Source: Rhodococcus tibetensis
GTDB lineage: Bacteria; Actinomycetota; Actinomycetes; Mycobacteriales; Mycobacteriaceae
Reading direction: 5' to 3'
NCBI RefSeq assembly: GCF_024438035.1
Contig: NZ_JANFQF010000024.1
Coordinates: 1 to 64,000 of the forward strand
DNA: 64,000 nucleotides
Part shown: positions 33,412 to 42,943 of the stretch, piece after piece
Numbering within the stretch: the first letter of the stretch is position 1
Layout: each line of letters starts with the position of its first letter
Program-made: the position numbers and the translations under genes
The notes under the pieces: generated by a model
Database searches by the model: none
What the model was told of the DNA's origin: nothing
What the model saw: only the letters and a program-made list of their open reading frames with translations

Positions 33412-34638
33412 TCAGAGGTGTGCGAGCAGGGCCACCGGGTCGTGGAGCATCGCCGCTACCGAGGACAGGAATCGCGACCCCTGTTCGCCGTCGACGACGC
33501 GGTGATCGAAGGACACGCTCAGGGTCGTGACCCAGCGGACGGCGAGTTCGCCCTCGTGTACCCACGGCCGCTGGGTGACGGCGCCCAGGCACAGGATCGC
33601 GGATTCGCCGGGGTTGATGATGGGTGTGCCCGTGTCGATACCGAAGACGCCGACGTTGGTGAGTGAGACGGTACCGCCGGTGAGTTGTGCAGGGGCGGCT
33701 GTGCCGCTGCGCGCGATGGCGGTCAGTTCGGTGATTGCCCGGCACAGTTCGAGCAGGCTCAGCGACTGTGCCTCTGTCACGTGGGGAACGACGAGACCGC
33801 GCGAAGTGGCCACGGCGATGCCGAGGTTGACGTAGTGCTTGGTGACAATTTCCTGATTCTCTTCGTCCCAGGTGGCGTTGAGACCGGGGTGCTCGCGCAG
33901 GGCAACGATCATGGCCTTCGCAGCGAGGCTGAGAGGAGTGACGGACAGTCCCTCGAATTCCCGTAGACCGCGGAGACGTTCGAGAAGTTCGACCGACCGC
34001 GTGACGTCGGTCGTCACGAACTCCGTGACGTGGGGCGCAGTGAACGCGCTGCGGACCATGGCGGCGGCGGTCTGCTTCCGCACGCCGCGCACAGGTGTGC
34101 GGGTCTCCCGCTCGGCCCGTCCCGCCGCCCCGCGTGCTTCGGTCGAGCCGGCGTACTCCTCCACATCGTTTCGGGTGACGGCACCGGACGGACCGGTGCC
34201 CCGGACGAGGGTGAGGTCGATTCCACGCTCGCGTGCTGCCAGCCGGGCCGCCGGCGACGCGTCGGGGCGCGCGCGTTCGCGTGGTGCCGTGGTCTCCGGT
34301 GCCGCGGGCGCGCGCGTGCGGGGACGTCTGCTCTGGGCGGCGGCCTCGGGTCCGTATCCGACCAGGACGGGAGTCCGGGTCGGCCGCTCGTCCGTCGCCG
34401 AGTCGGTGGCGATTCTGATGAGCGGTGTCCCCACCGGCACTGTGGCGCCCGCGGGGATCAACAGCTCTTCCACGACACCTGCGTAGGGCGAGGGAAGTTC
34501 GACCAGCGCCTTGGCGGTCTCGACCTCGGCGATGACTTGGTTCAGTTCGACGCTCTGACCGACGTCGACCGACCACGACACCAACTCGGCCTCGGTCAAC
34601 CCCTCACCGAGGTCGGGCAAGCGGAATTCCTGCGCCAA
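33412..34638 (-). CDS. bkdC: Branched-chain 2-oxoacid dehydrogenase E2 (dihydrolipoyl acyltransferase)
   Basis: The E2 core moves the acyl group from lipoamide to CoA. The 408-residue protein has one lipoyl domain with VETAKALVELPSP (lipoyl Lys43), a Pro/Arg-rich linker, an E1/E3-binding domain (SPAARLAARERGIDLTLVRG, about 118-155) and the catalytic domain ending SFDHRVVDGEQGSRFL (His about 379, Asp about 383). Start is TTG at 34638 with GAGGAG about eight bases upstream. The E3 gene is not in the window. Confidence 0.9.
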   Translation of the reverse strand: MAQEFRLPDLGEGLTEAELVSWSVDVGQSVELNQVIAEVETAKALVELPSPYAGVVEELLIPAGATVPVGTPLIRIATDSATDERPTRTPVLVGYGPEAAAQSRRPRTRAPAAPETTAPRERARPDASPAARLAARERGIDLTLVRGTGPSGAVTRNDVEEYAGSTEARGAAGRAERETRTPVRGVRKQTAAAMVRSAFTAPHVTEFVTTDVTRSVELLERLRGLREFEGLSVTPLSLAAKAMIVALREHPGLNATWDEENQEIVTKHYVNLGIAVATSRGLVVPHVTEAQSLSLLELCRAITELTAIARSGTAAPAQLTGGTVSLTNVGVFGIDTGTPIINPGESAILCLGAVTQRPWVHEGELAVRWVTTLSVSFDHRVVDGEQGSRFLSSVAAMLHDPVALLAHL

Positions 34639-34668
34639 CGGACACTCCTCTCCTTCGGGCGGACCCGG

Positions 34669-35652
34669 TCAGGCCGCGAGGCTGCGGTCCACGGCCTCGA
34701 GCAGACGGTCGGCGTCGGGGAGGTGGTGACGTTCCAGCTTCGCCGGGGGATAGGGAATGCCGAAACCACCGACGCGCAGAACGGGGGCCTCGAGTTGGTA
34801 GAAACACCGCTCCGAGATCCGGGCGGCAACTTCGGCGCCCAGACCGAGGAACGTCGACGCCTCGTGCGCCACGACGAGCCGCCCGGTTTTGCGGACCGAT
34901 CGCTCGATGGTGGAAAAATCGATCGGGGAGAGGGAGCGCAGATCGATCACCTCGAGGAGATGGCCCTCCTCGGCGGCGATGGTCGCCGCCGACAGCGCGG
35001 TGGGTACGACAGAACCGTAGGCGACGATCGTGGCGTCCGATCCTTCGCGCAGGACGCGCGCGCGGTGCAACGGCAGGTCCGGTTCGGCGTCGACGTCGAA
35101 TTCCGCTGTGTCCCAGTATCGCCGCTTCGGTTCGAAGAACACCACCGGGTCGTCCGACGCGATCGACTGCTGGATCATGTGGAAGGCGTCACCGGGACTG
35201 CTCGGGGTGACCACCCGCAGTCCGGCAGTGTGGGCGAAGTAGGCTTCCGGGGACTCCGAGTGATGTTCGACCGCCCCGATTCCACCGCCGTAGGGAATGC
35301 GGATAGTCAGGGGCGCAGTCACCTTTCCCTCGGTGCGGTAGTGAATCTTGGCGACCTGCGAGACGATCTGGTCGAATGCCGGGTATACGAAGCCGTCGAA
35401 CTGGATCTCGCACACGGGCCGGTATCCGCGCAGTGCCATACCGAAGGCGGCGCCGATGATCCCCGATTCGGCAAGCGGGGTGTCGATCACCCGGTTGTCG
35501 CCGAAGTCCTTCTGCAAGGTGTCGGTGACACGGAAGACCCCGCCGAGGCGTCCGACGTCCTCGCCCATGATCACGACCTTGCGGTCCCCTTCGAGTGCGC
35601 GCCGCAGACCGGCTCCCACGGCCGCACCGAGTGACATTCTGGTGGTGCTCAT
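34669..35652 (-). CDS. bkdB: Branched-chain 2-oxoacid dehydrogenase E1 beta
   Basis: The 327-residue protein has VVIMGEDVGRLGGVFRVT (about 25-42), RVIDTPLAESGIIGAAFGMA, EIQFDGFVYPAFDQIVSQVAK and IPYGGGIGAVEHHSES, matching E1-beta of the branched-chain group. It forms the thiamine-diphosphate site with E1-alpha. The ATG at 35652 overlaps the E1-alpha stop by four bases. GVEHHSES holds the conserved His that helps acylate lipoamide. Confidence 0.92.
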   Translation of the reverse strand: MSTTRMSLGAAVGAGLRRALEGDRKVVIMGEDVGRLGGVFRVTDTLQKDFGDNRVIDTPLAESGIIGAAFGMALRGYRPVCEIQFDGFVYPAFDQIVSQVAKIHYRTEGKVTAPLTIRIPYGGGIGAVEHHSESPEAYFAHTAGLRVVTPSSPGDAFHMIQQSIASDDPVVFFEPKRRYWDTAEFDVDAEPDLPLHRARVLREGSDATIVAYGSVVPTALSAATIAAEEGHLLEVIDLRSLSPIDFSTIERSVRKTGRLVVAHEASTFLGLGAEVAARISERCFYQLEAPVLRVGGFGIPYPPAKLERHHLPDADRLLEAVDRSLAA

Positions 35653-36746
35653 GACAGTGCCTCCTCGGTGTCGGTGATCGCTGCGAGGTACGCGGCGTAC
35701 TGGGCGCGCTCTTCGTCGACGAGCGGATGTGCACTGGTGTAGACGTGATCGAACACGCTGAGCGGCGGCGGTGCGGGTGCGCCGACAGCCCCCGACCGCA
35801 GTCGCGCGGCGATGTCGTCCGCGGTGGTACGAACCCGGGCCAGGAACGCATCGTCGAGTAGGCCCTCGCGGTCGAGCAGGCGGTGCATGCGGTCGATCGG
35901 ATCGCGGGCGGTCCACTCCGCGGTCTCCGCCGAAGATCGATACCGCGTCGGATCGTCGGAGGTCGTGTGGGGACCCATCCGATAGGTGATGGCTTCGATG
36001 AACGAGGGGCCGCTGCCCTCACGTGCCCGCTGCGTGGCCTGCCGGGTGACCGCGAGGACGGCGAGAACATCGTTGCCGTCCACTCGGACGGCGGGCATCC
36101 CGTAGCCGGCGGCGCGCTGGGAGATCGGAACGGGACTCTGTAGGTGCACGGGTTCACTGATCGCCCACTGATTGTTCTGACAGAAAAACACCACCGGGGC
36201 GTTGAAACTCATCGAGAAGCCCAGCGCCTCGGCGATATCTCCCTGGCTGGTGGCGCCGTCACCGAAGTAGGCGATGGTCGCGATCTCGGCACCGTCCAAG
36301 TGAGCGCCCATGGCGTATCCGGTGGCGTGTAGCCCTTGAGATCCGACGACGATGGCCGGGTTGGTGACATTCACTGCACTCGGATCCCAGCCTGAATGTG
36401 CGGTTCCGCGCCACATCCGTGTCATCTCCGCTGGGTCGACACCCCGGCAGTAGGCGACGGCATGCTCCCGGTAGCTGATGAAGGCGTAATCGTCGCGGCG
36501 GAGCGCGCGGGCCGAACCGACTTGTGCGGCCTCCTGGCCGAGCATGGGGGCCCACAGGCCCAGTTCGCCTTGCCGTTGCAAGGCAGTGGCTTCGACGTCG
36601 ACACGGCGGGTGACCACCAGGTCTACGTACAGTGCGCGAAGTTCGTCCGGGCCGATATCGCGCACCAGGCTCGTGTAATCGGGTCGCAGGACCCGTCGGC
36701 CGTCCGGCTGAATGAGCTGGACCGGATAGGCAATCTTGTCGACCAT
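35649..36746 (-). CDS. bkdA: Branched-chain 2-oxoacid dehydrogenase E1 alpha
   Basis: The 365-residue subunit carries the thiamine-diphosphate motif GDGATSQGDIAEALGFS through CQNN (about 162-192) and the phosphorylation-loop region YRMGPHTTSDDPTRYR. It decarboxylates the 2-oxoacids from Val, Leu and Ile. I chose the ATG at 36746, with GAGGTGA upstream; the frame extends further to 36842, but the extra 32 residues look non-coding. First gene of the operon E1a-E1b-E2. Confidence 0.92.
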   Translation of the reverse strand: MVDKIAYPVQLIQPDGRRVLRPDYTSLVRDIGPDELRALYVDLVVTRRVDVEATALQRQGELGLWAPMLGQEAAQVGSARALRRDDYAFISYREHAVAYCRGVDPAEMTRMWRGTAHSGWDPSAVNVTNPAIVVGSQGLHATGYAMGAHLDGAEIATIAYFGDGATSQGDIAEALGFSMSFNAPVVFFCQNNQWAISEPVHLQSPVPISQRAAGYGMPAVRVDGNDVLAVLAVTRQATQRAREGSGPSFIEAITYRMGPHTTSDDPTRYRSSAETAEWTARDPIDRMHRLLDREGLLDDAFLARVRTTADDIAARLRSGAVGAPAPPPLSVFDHVYTSAHPLVDEERAQYAAYLAAITDTEEALS

Positions 36747-37131
36747 CGGACTCACCTCGCTTGTCGCGTCCCGGAGACCTTGTGGGTTCGCGGGAGACGT
36801 GCGCTGCACTACAGGACATGTGTGTGTCCTACTTCTCAGCATCCACCGGAACGCGAAGTGCGCAAGTGGCCGAATCCCGGCAGAGCAAGATGACCAGTTG
36901 TTGAGCAGTTGGAAGAGTCGTACTGCGTCTTATGACCAGTTGTGACAGCGCCCGAAGCCGAACTGTTATGGAGCGGCAATCCGGCCAGGGAGGGTGCGCA
37001 TCGTCCCCGCTCGCCGCGGATTCCGAAGGACCGTCCGCAGAAGGTGTATAAGCCGAAATCCGCGTCGCCGTCATTGCCGGTGCGTCTAGGTTCCCACCGC
37101 GCAGGGCACGCGAGCGGTTAGCATCGAGCGC
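36747..37131. other. 385-base divergent promoter region, bkd operon and APH-like kinase
   Basis: No gene seen. The region holds two copies of ATGACCAGTTGT (36890-36901 and 36932-36943). The rest is ordinary in composition. A third copy of the same word, extended to 13 bases, lies in the nag promoter region. Confidence 0.7.
36890..36943. promoter_or_regulatory. Tandem operator-like repeat upstream of bkd genes
   Basis: ATGACCAGTTGT occurs at 36890-36901 and 36932-36943. The 42-base spacing equals four helical turns, so a bound regulator would sit on the same face. It is 144-197 bases upstream of the E1-alpha start. The first copy extends to ATGACCAGTTGTT, also found on the minus strand at 54130-54142. 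Confidence 0.6.
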
Positions 37132-38160
37132 GTGAATGCTGTGGGGTTGAACGAAGATGCCGTCTCCGCGTGGATTGCCGGACTCGGTGTAGGAGCGATC
37201 GCACCGCTGAGCTTCGAGAGGATCGGAAACGGTCAGTCGAACCTCACATATGCGGTCAGTGATGCAGGTGGCGGCAGGTGGGTGCTTCGGCGTCCGCCGC
37301 TCGGAAACCTGCTCGCCTCGGCGCACGACGTGGTCCGGGAACATCGAATCCTGTCCTCATTGCAGGGTTCGGACGTGCCGGTGCCGAAAATCCTCGGACT
37401 CACCGAAGATCCCGAAGTGACCGACGCGCCGCTCGTGTTGATGAGCTACGTGGGTGGCGTGGTGATCGACAGCATCGGGGTCGCCAAGAAGTTGACGCCC
37501 GAGCAGAGACGGGGTGTCGGGCTCGCGATGGCGCGTGCGCTCGCGAAGATTCACGCCGTCGACCTCGCTGACGCCGGGCTCGAGGACTTGGCGAGCCACA
37601 AGCCGTACGCGGCAAGGCAGTTGAAACGGTGGGCGGACCAGTGGGAGAAGTCCCGGACGCGGGACGTCCCGGCGATCGAGGAACTCGCGGACATCCTCGC
37701 GCGCAACATGCCCGAGCAGAAGGAACTGTCGCTCGTACATGGCGATTTCCACCTGAGTAATGTCATCACCTCGCCCGAGGAGGGGGAGGTGCTCGCCGTG
37801 GTGGACTGGGAACTCTGCACTCTCGGGGACCCCCTGGCCGACGTCGGTGCACTTCTGGCCTACTGGCCGGAGGACGGTGACGAGGATGCCGGACCTTTCC
37901 CTGCTTCCACTTTGGAGGGTTTCCCGACGAGGGTCGAGCTCGTGGAGGCGTACACCCGGGAGACCGAGCGTGACGTCACGCACGTGGGCTACTGGCACGT
38001 CCTGGCACTGTGGAAGCTGGCGATCATCGCCGAAGGCGTCCTGCGTCGGGTGATGGACGATCCACGGAACCGGGCCGAGACCGGGGCGCCCACGGTCACG
38101 CTGATCGACGGAATCATCGCCCGGGCCGTCGCCACCGCGGAGGCCGAGGGCCTGCGCTGA
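37132..38160 (+). CDS. APH/ACAD10-like phosphotransferase
   Basis: The 342-residue protein has SFERIGNGQSNLTYAVSD and WVLRRPPLG (ATP-site Lys region replaced by Arg-Arg), LVHGDFHLSNVI (catalytic loop, Asp about 205) and VVDWELCTLGDPLADVG (Mg-binding Asp). This is the aminoglycoside-phosphotransferase fold as in the N-terminal domain of ACAD10/11, which phosphorylates 4-hydroxyacids for beta-oxidation. GTG start at 37132. A role in CoA-ester metabolism fits the neighbours, not drug resistance. Confidence 0.85.
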   Translation: MNAVGLNEDAVSAWIAGLGVGAIAPLSFERIGNGQSNLTYAVSDAGGGRWVLRRPPLGNLLASAHDVVREHRILSSLQGSDVPVPKILGLTEDPEVTDAPLVLMSYVGGVVIDSIGVAKKLTPEQRRGVGLAMARALAKIHAVDLADAGLEDLASHKPYAARQLKRWADQWEKSRTRDVPAIEELADILARNMPEQKELSLVHGDFHLSNVITSPEEGEVLAVVDWELCTLGDPLADVGALLAYWPEDGDEDAGPFPASTLEGFPTRVELVEAYTRETERDVTHVGYWHVLALWKLAIIAEGVLRRVMDDPRNRAETGAPTVTLIDGIIARAVATAEAEGLR

Positions 38161-38190
38161 ACCGGGGCACCGCTGCGCGGTACCGGGCGC

Positions 38191-38652
38191 TCAATTTGCG
38201 TCCGTTACCACCAGTAGTGTTGCTGCATTGTAAATTTCGGGCGGGATGGGCACCGGCTTGCGTGTCTTCGCGTCGACGTACACGTGGACGAAGCGGCCGA
38301 GCGCCGCAAGGTCGAGGGTGTCTTCGCCTTCCCGGAAAATCGCGAGCGCGTACACGATGCTGCGATTGCCGAGCCTCTCGATCGACAGACCCACCTGGAG
38401 ACTGTCCGGGAAGGTCAGTTCACTGAGGTACTTGCAGGACGTCTCGGCGACGATGCCGATCGCCGGCAACTCCCGGATGTCCCTGCCTGTTTGCGCCATC
38501 AGCCAGGCATTGACCGCGGTGTCGAAGTACGAGTAATAGGTGACGTTGTTGACGTGCCCGTAGTGGTCGTTGTCCGCCCAGCGTGTGGGTACCGGCCACA
38601 GGACCGGGAAGTCGGCGGCGGTCGGCAAGGCGGGGACGTCGTCGTGTTTCAT
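38191..38652 (-). CDS. Hotdog-fold acyl-CoA thioesterase (4HBT/YbgC type)
   Basis: The 153-residue protein has [19 protein letters not shown] (about 25-43), with Asp at the position of the YbgC catalytic residue and HVNN following. This is the usual mark of 4-hydroxybenzoyl-CoA-like thioesterases, also found in FadM. Substrate unknown. ATG at 38652 with GAGGCG just upstream; no basis for longer start. Converges with the kinase gene and faces the BenE gene. Confidence 0.85.
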   Translation of the reverse strand: MKHDDVPALPTAADFPVLWPVPTRWADNDHYGHVNNVTYYSYFDTAVNAWLMAQTGRDIRELPAIGIVAETSCKYLSELTFPDSLQVGLSIERLGNRSIVYALAIFREGEDTLDLAALGRFVHVYVDAKTRKPVPIPPEIYNAATLLVVTDAN

Positions 38653-38734
38653 CGCCTCGACCTTAAACGCCGGGGCGCCCGTGCCCTGGGCGGGCCCGCC
38701 GGACGCGACCGTGCATCGGGCAGAATCGCGTCCT

Positions 38735-39925
38735 ATGTCCGTACCCGACAGTGACGTGCGTTCGCCCGATTCCGCCGCCCAGCCGGTCAGCGCGGGAATC
38801 GTTACAGCCCTCGTGGGTTTCACCAGTTCCTTCGCGGTGGTCCTCACCGGATTGACCGCGGTGGGCGCCAACTCCGGCGAGGCGGCGTCGGGACTCCTCG
38901 CGCTGTGTGTGACACAGGCACTGGGCATGCTGTGGTTGTCGCGGCGTTACCGCATGCCGATCACCCTTGCCTGGTCGACACCCGGTGCCGCGCTCCTCGC
39001 CGGCGCCGGGACCGTGAGCGGTGGATGGCCTGCGGCGGTGGGCGCTTTCGCCGTTGTCGGTGCTGCCGTCATTCTCACCGGATTGTGGCCTCGGCTCGGC
39101 CGCGTCATCGCCGCGATACCTTCCGCGTTGGCGCAGGCGATGCTGGCCGGTGTGTTGTTGCCTCTGTGCCTGGCTCCGGTGCTCGCGTTGCGGGACGCAC
39201 CACTGGCGGTCGTCCCGGTCGTGCTGGTGTGGCTCGTTCTGCAGCGGTACTCGACACGGTGGGCGGTCCCGGCGGCGTTCGCTGTCGCGGGTGTGGTGAT
39301 CGCGGTGAGCCTCGTCGTCGGCGGAATCGGACTCGACCCCAGCGCATTGCTGCCGGAGCTCGTGCTGACGGCGCCGGCCTGGTCGTGGCAGGCGTTGATC
39401 GGGATCGCCGTTCCGCTGTACATCGTGACCATGGCCTCGCAGAATATTCCCGGCACCGCAGTGATGAACTCGTTCGGATACGAGGTGCCGTGGCGGCCTG
39501 CGATGCTGGTGACGGGTATCGGAACGGTGGTGGGTGCACCCGCCGGCGGGCACGCCATCAACCTCGCGGCGATCAGTGCCGCGCTCTCCGCCGCGCCCAC
39601 CGCCCACCCCGACCCCCGGAAACGGTGGCTCGCCGCCTTCACCGCAGGCTGGGCGTACCTGGTCTTGGCGGCGTGTTCGGCCGCGGTCGCCACGCTCATT
39701 GCGGCGGCCCCGGAGGGTCTCGTGGAGGCGGTGGCCGGCCTTGCGTTACTCGGGACTCTGGGCGGTGCGCTGGCGTCGGCGCTCGCCGACGTCTCCGAAC
39801 GCGAGGGGGCTGTCGTCACGTTCCTGATTGCGGCGTCGGGGGTGAGCGTCCTCGGAATCGGTTCGGCTTTCTGGGCGCTGATCGCCGGATTGATCGTGCG
39901 GACTGCCCTCCACTTCCGGCGATAA
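38735..39925 (+). CDS. benE: Benzoate/H+ symporter, BenE family
   Basis: The 396-residue membrane protein has about 11-12 helices. TLAWSTPGAALLAGAG (helix 3), NIPGTAVMNSFGYEVPWRP and PAGGHAINLAAISAAL are typical of BenE. Benzoate import is the family role, but no ben catabolic genes are near, so another aromatic acid is possible. Start ATG at 38735; the frame is open earlier but overlaps the divergent thioesterase. Confidence 0.88.
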   Translation: MSVPDSDVRSPDSAAQPVSAGIVTALVGFTSSFAVVLTGLTAVGANSGEAASGLLALCVTQALGMLWLSRRYRMPITLAWSTPGAALLAGAGTVSGGWPAAVGAFAVVGAAVILTGLWPRLGRVIAAIPSALAQAMLAGVLLPLCLAPVLALRDAPLAVVPVVLVWLVLQRYSTRWAVPAAFAVAGVVIAVSLVVGGIGLDPSALLPELVLTAPAWSWQALIGIAVPLYIVTMASQNIPGTAVMNSFGYEVPWRPAMLVTGIGTVVGAPAGGHAINLAAISAALSAAPTAHPDPRKRWLAAFTAGWAYLVLAACSAAVATLIAAAPEGLVEAVAGLALLGTLGGALASALADVSEREGAVVTFLIAASGVSVLGIGSAFWALIAGLIVRTALHFRR

Positions 39926-39932
39926 TGGGCCG

Positions 39933-40442
39933 ATGACGACCATCGAGGTAGTGCAGGGCGACATCACGACGGTGACGGTGGACGCAATCGTGAATGCCGC
40001 CAACTCCACCCTTCTCGGAGGCGGCGGCGTGGATGGAGCGATCCACCGCGCGGGCGGACCGGACATCCTGGACGAGTGCAGGAAGTTGCGGGCGACGACG
40101 CTGCCCGACGGCCTGCCGGCGGGGGAGGCCGTGGCCACTACTGCGGGGAGGTTGCCGGCCCGGTGGGTGATCCACACCGTCGGGCCGGTGTATTCGTCTT
40201 CCGAAGATCGGTCACCCGTCTTGCGGAGTGCCTACCTGAGCAGCTTGCGGGTGGCGGCCGAGCTCGGTGCGGACTCGGTTGCCTTTCCGCTCATCTCGGC
40301 CGGTGTCTACGGTTGGCCGGCCGACGACGCGGTCCGTCAGGCGGTCAGCGCAGTGCGCCGATCACCCGCCGGTGTGCCGCGCGTGATGTTCGTGGCGTTT
40401 GACGCCCGGATGGCGGAAAGGCTTCGCGCGACAGTCGGGTGA
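39933..40442 (+). CDS. Macrodomain protein, O-acetyl-ADP-ribose deacetylase type
   Basis: The 169-residue protein is a single macrodomain: VDAIVNAANSTLLGGGGVDGAIHRAGG (split in two by the N-A-A-N and GGGGVDGAIH loops, about 17-43) and SAGVYGWP near 130. NAAN and the GGVDGAIH loop bind ADP-ribose; Asp and the conserved Asn favour the YmdB/MacroD type, which removes acetate or ADP-ribose from targets. It starts seven bases after benE and is probably co-transcribed, an unexpected pairing. Confidence 0.92.
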   Translation: MTTIEVVQGDITTVTVDAIVNAANSTLLGGGGVDGAIHRAGGPDILDECRKLRATTLPDGLPAGEAVATTAGRLPARWVIHTVGPVYSSSEDRSPVLRSAYLSSLRVAAELGADSVAFPLISAGVYGWPADDAVRQAVSAVRRSPAGVPRVMFVAFDARMAERLRATVG

Positions 40443-40462
40443 CCCGCGCCCAACGTGGTGTT

Positions 40463-41278
40463 TCACGACCGCGAATACTCTGACGCCCTTCGGATCTCTT
40501 CGGGAGAGGGACGTACACCTGTGTAGAGGACGAACTGTTCGGCCGCCTGCAGGGCGATCACTTCGGCGCCGGTGATCACGGTCTTGTGGCGCTCGGCCGC
40601 TGCCCGGATCAACGGCGTGGTCGCAGGCATCGCCACCACGTCGAACACCGCCTCCGCCGCTTCGATCGCGTCGAGTTCGAACGCCAGGTTGTCCGCCTCG
40701 GCGCCGCCAGCCATCCCGATCGGTGTCGCGTTGATCAGCAGGCCCGGACGGGCGTCGCCGAGTTCGGGTTGCCACGAAAAGCCGTACTGCTTCGCGAGTG
40801 CGCCGCCCGTCTCCGCGTTGCGGGCCACCACGGTGACGTCGGTGAAGCCGAAGTCGCGGACCGCTGCCACCACGGCCTTGGCCATTCCGCCACTTCCCGC
40901 GACGGCCACGGACAGTGAGTGCGGAAGACCGTTCTCGCGCAACAGGTTTGCCACTGCCTGATAGTCGGTGTTGTAGGCGTGCAGGATGCCGTCCTCGTTG
41001 ACGATGGTGTTGACCGACTCGATGACCGACGCCGACGAGTGCATGACGTCGACGTAGTCGATGACGTGTTCCTTGAACGGCATCGAGATACCGGCGCCGC
41101 GAATACCGAGTGCGCGAATCCCGCCGACCGCGGCCTGTAGATCGGTGGTGGTGAACGCCTTGTAGACGAAATTCAGGCCCAGCTCGCCGTAGAGATAGTT
41201 GTGAAATCGGGTGCCGATGTTGCTCGGCCGTCCGGAGAGCGAGATGCAGAGAAGTGTGTCTTTGTCGAGCTTGTTCAT
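40463..41278 (-). CDS. Shikimate dehydrogenase-like protein, SdhL (HI0607) type
   Basis: The 271-residue protein begins DTLLCISLSGRPSNIGTRFH and keeps the catalytic pair Lys69 in ISMPFKEHV and Asp105 in AYNTDY, plus an NADP loop VAGSGGMAKAVVAA. The opening and GVRPSPEEIRRASEY end match the SdhL class known from Haemophilus HI0607, not AroE, QsuD or YdiB. SdhL oxidises shikimate slowly; the true substrate is unknown. ATG at 41278. Stands alone. Confidence 0.88.
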   Translation of the reverse strand: MNKLDKDTLLCISLSGRPSNIGTRFHNYLYGELGLNFVYKAFTTTDLQAAVGGIRALGIRGAGISMPFKEHVIDYVDVMHSSASVIESVNTIVNEDGILHAYNTDYQAVANLLRENGLPHSLSVAVAGSGGMAKAVVAAVRDFGFTDVTVVARNAETGGALAKQYGFSWQPELGDARPGLLINATPIGMAGGAEADNLAFELDAIEAAEAVFDVVAMPATTPLIRAAAERHKTVITGAEVIALQAAEQFVLYTGVRPSPEEIRRASEYSRS

Positions 41279-41362
41279 CAGCGCAATACTAGTGGTGACC
41301 TCCCATCCGCGCGTGTTGCCGGCTCCGAATACCCGGTGACCACAACAAAGGAGCGCGGCTGC

Positions 41363-42937
41363 ATGACTAGCACGATCGATGACCGGACCGAGGCCGCACG
41401 CGCGCCACAGGGGCGACGGCATCTGTTCTCCCGTGCACTGGCCGGAGTGATCGCGGCCGGTGTGGTTCTCGCGGTTGGTGAGCTCCTCTCCGTGCTGATC
41501 GACCAGAACAGCTCGCCCTTCTATGCGGTCGGTTCGACTACGGTCGATCGCAGCCCTGCCTGGGCGCGCGAGTTCGCCATCTCGACGTTCGGGACGAACG
41601 ACAAACCCGCACTTTTCGTCGGGATGACAGTGCTGATCGCGGCATTTGCCGCGGTGGCAGGCATCCTCGAGAGACAGGGCGCTCCCTTCGGTAGCGCCCT
41701 CCTCATGGTCCTCGGTGGCGTCGGCGTGTATGCCGCGACGCACCGTCCGAGCGCTACGTGGGTCTATGCGGTGCCGACGCTCGCCGGTCTCGTGGTCGGA
41801 ATCGTCGTGCTCCGCATCCTGACGGTGGCGGCCCAGATGCCGGAAGGGAACGATGGTGTGGATTCGCGGTGGCCTCGCCGTAAGTTCTTGGTGTTGGCGG
41901 CCACTGCTGCTGCGGCGGTAGCGGCCACGGGAGCTGCTGGACGGTATCTGGGACAGCGGATCGCCGGGGCCGTCGACAACCGTAACGACTTCGCGATCCC
42001 TTCGGTGGTGGACAAAGCGTCTCCGATCGCCCCGGGAACGGATATCGGCGTGCCCGGCGGCACCTCCTTCGTCACCGCGAACGACGAGTTCTATCGCATC
42101 GACACCGCCCTGCGGGTCCCGCGGATGACGACGGACAACTGGGAACTGCACATCCACGGAATGGTGGAGCGGGAGCTCACTCTCACGTGGGACGACCTCG
42201 TTGCGCGCACACCGGTCGAACGGATGATCACGTTGACGTGCGTGTCCAACGAGGTCGGCGGGATCCTCGCGGGCAACGCCACCTGGATCGGCTACCCGAT
42301 CAAAAATCTCCTCGACGAGGTGGGCGTCGACCCGGAGGCCGACATGCTGCTCTCGACGAGCATCGACGACTTCACCGCGGGTACCCCGGTCGAAGCGCTG
42401 CGAGACGGGCGGGATGCGATGCTCGCGGTGGCAATGAACGGTCAGCCGTTGCCCTTCGAGCACGGCTACCCCGTACGCCAGGTGGTGCCCGGACTCTACG
42501 GTTACGTCTCGGCCACCAAATGGGTGGTGGAGTGGGAACTCACCCGCTTCGACGCGGCCGACGCGTACTGGACGAAGCGTGGATGGGCGGAGAAGGCGCC
42601 GATCAAGACCGCCTCCCGAATCGATGTTCCGGCGCCCTTCGCCCCGCTGGTGCCGGGTCCGGTGCTGGTTGCCGGAACCGCCTGGGCGCAGCGCCGAGGA
42701 ATCGAGACGGTGGAGGTGCGGGTAGACAACGGTCCGTGGGAGAAGGCCACGCTCGCGCGGCAGTACACGATCGATACCTGGCGTCAATGGACCTGGGAGT
42801 GGCAGGCGACACCTGGTCTACACACTCTGCAGGTGCGGGCGACCGACCTCGCCGGCAACGTCCAGGTGGAAAAGAGGATGCCGCCGATACCGGGAGGCGC
42901 CACCGGATGGCACACACGTTCGTTCACTGTGGCCTGA
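41363..42937 (+). CDS. Membrane-anchored molybdopterin oxidoreductase, sulfite-oxidase-like
   Basis: The 524-residue protein has about four N-terminal membrane helices. Then an internal Tat-like signal WPRRKFLVLAATAAAAVAA (about 172-190) leads to a periplasmic domain. MITLTCVSNEVGG (Cys about 293) supplies the molybdenum ligand of the SUOX fold, and the C-terminal dimerisation domain includes RVDNGPWEKATL and WTWEWQATPGLH. Substrate is not sulfite for certain. AAAGGAG upstream of the ATG. No haem partner gene nearby. Confidence 0.88.
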   Translation: MTSTIDDRTEAARAPQGRRHLFSRALAGVIAAGVVLAVGELLSVLIDQNSSPFYAVGSTTVDRSPAWAREFAISTFGTNDKPALFVGMTVLIAAFAAVAGILERQGAPFGSALLMVLGGVGVYAATHRPSATWVYAVPTLAGLVVGIVVLRILTVAAQMPEGNDGVDSRWPRRKFLVLAATAAAAVAATGAAGRYLGQRIAGAVDNRNDFAIPSVVDKASPIAPGTDIGVPGGTSFVTANDEFYRIDTALRVPRMTTDNWELHIHGMVERELTLTWDDLVARTPVERMITLTCVSNEVGGILAGNATWIGYPIKNLLDEVGVDPEADMLLSTSIDDFTAGTPVEALRDGRDAMLAVAMNGQPLPFEHGYPVRQVVPGLYGYVSATKWVVEWELTRFDAADAYWTKRGWAEKAPIKTASRIDVPAPFAPLVPGPVLVAGTAWAQRRGIETVEVRVDNGPWEKATLARQYTIDTWRQWTWEWQATPGLHTLQVRATDLAGNVQVEKRMPPIPGGATGWHTRSFTVA

Positions 42938-42943
42938 GGAAGT

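Noticed and set aside
32165..34576. Apparent 803-residue fusion of a transporter with an N-terminal region
   Set aside because: The N-terminal half is the out-of-frame shadow of the E2 gene; the MFS gene starts at the GTG at 33391.
40463..42787. 774-codon minus-strand frame
   Set aside because: Only its last 271 codons (the SdhL-like gene) are real; the rest is antisense of the sulfite-oxidase-like gene.
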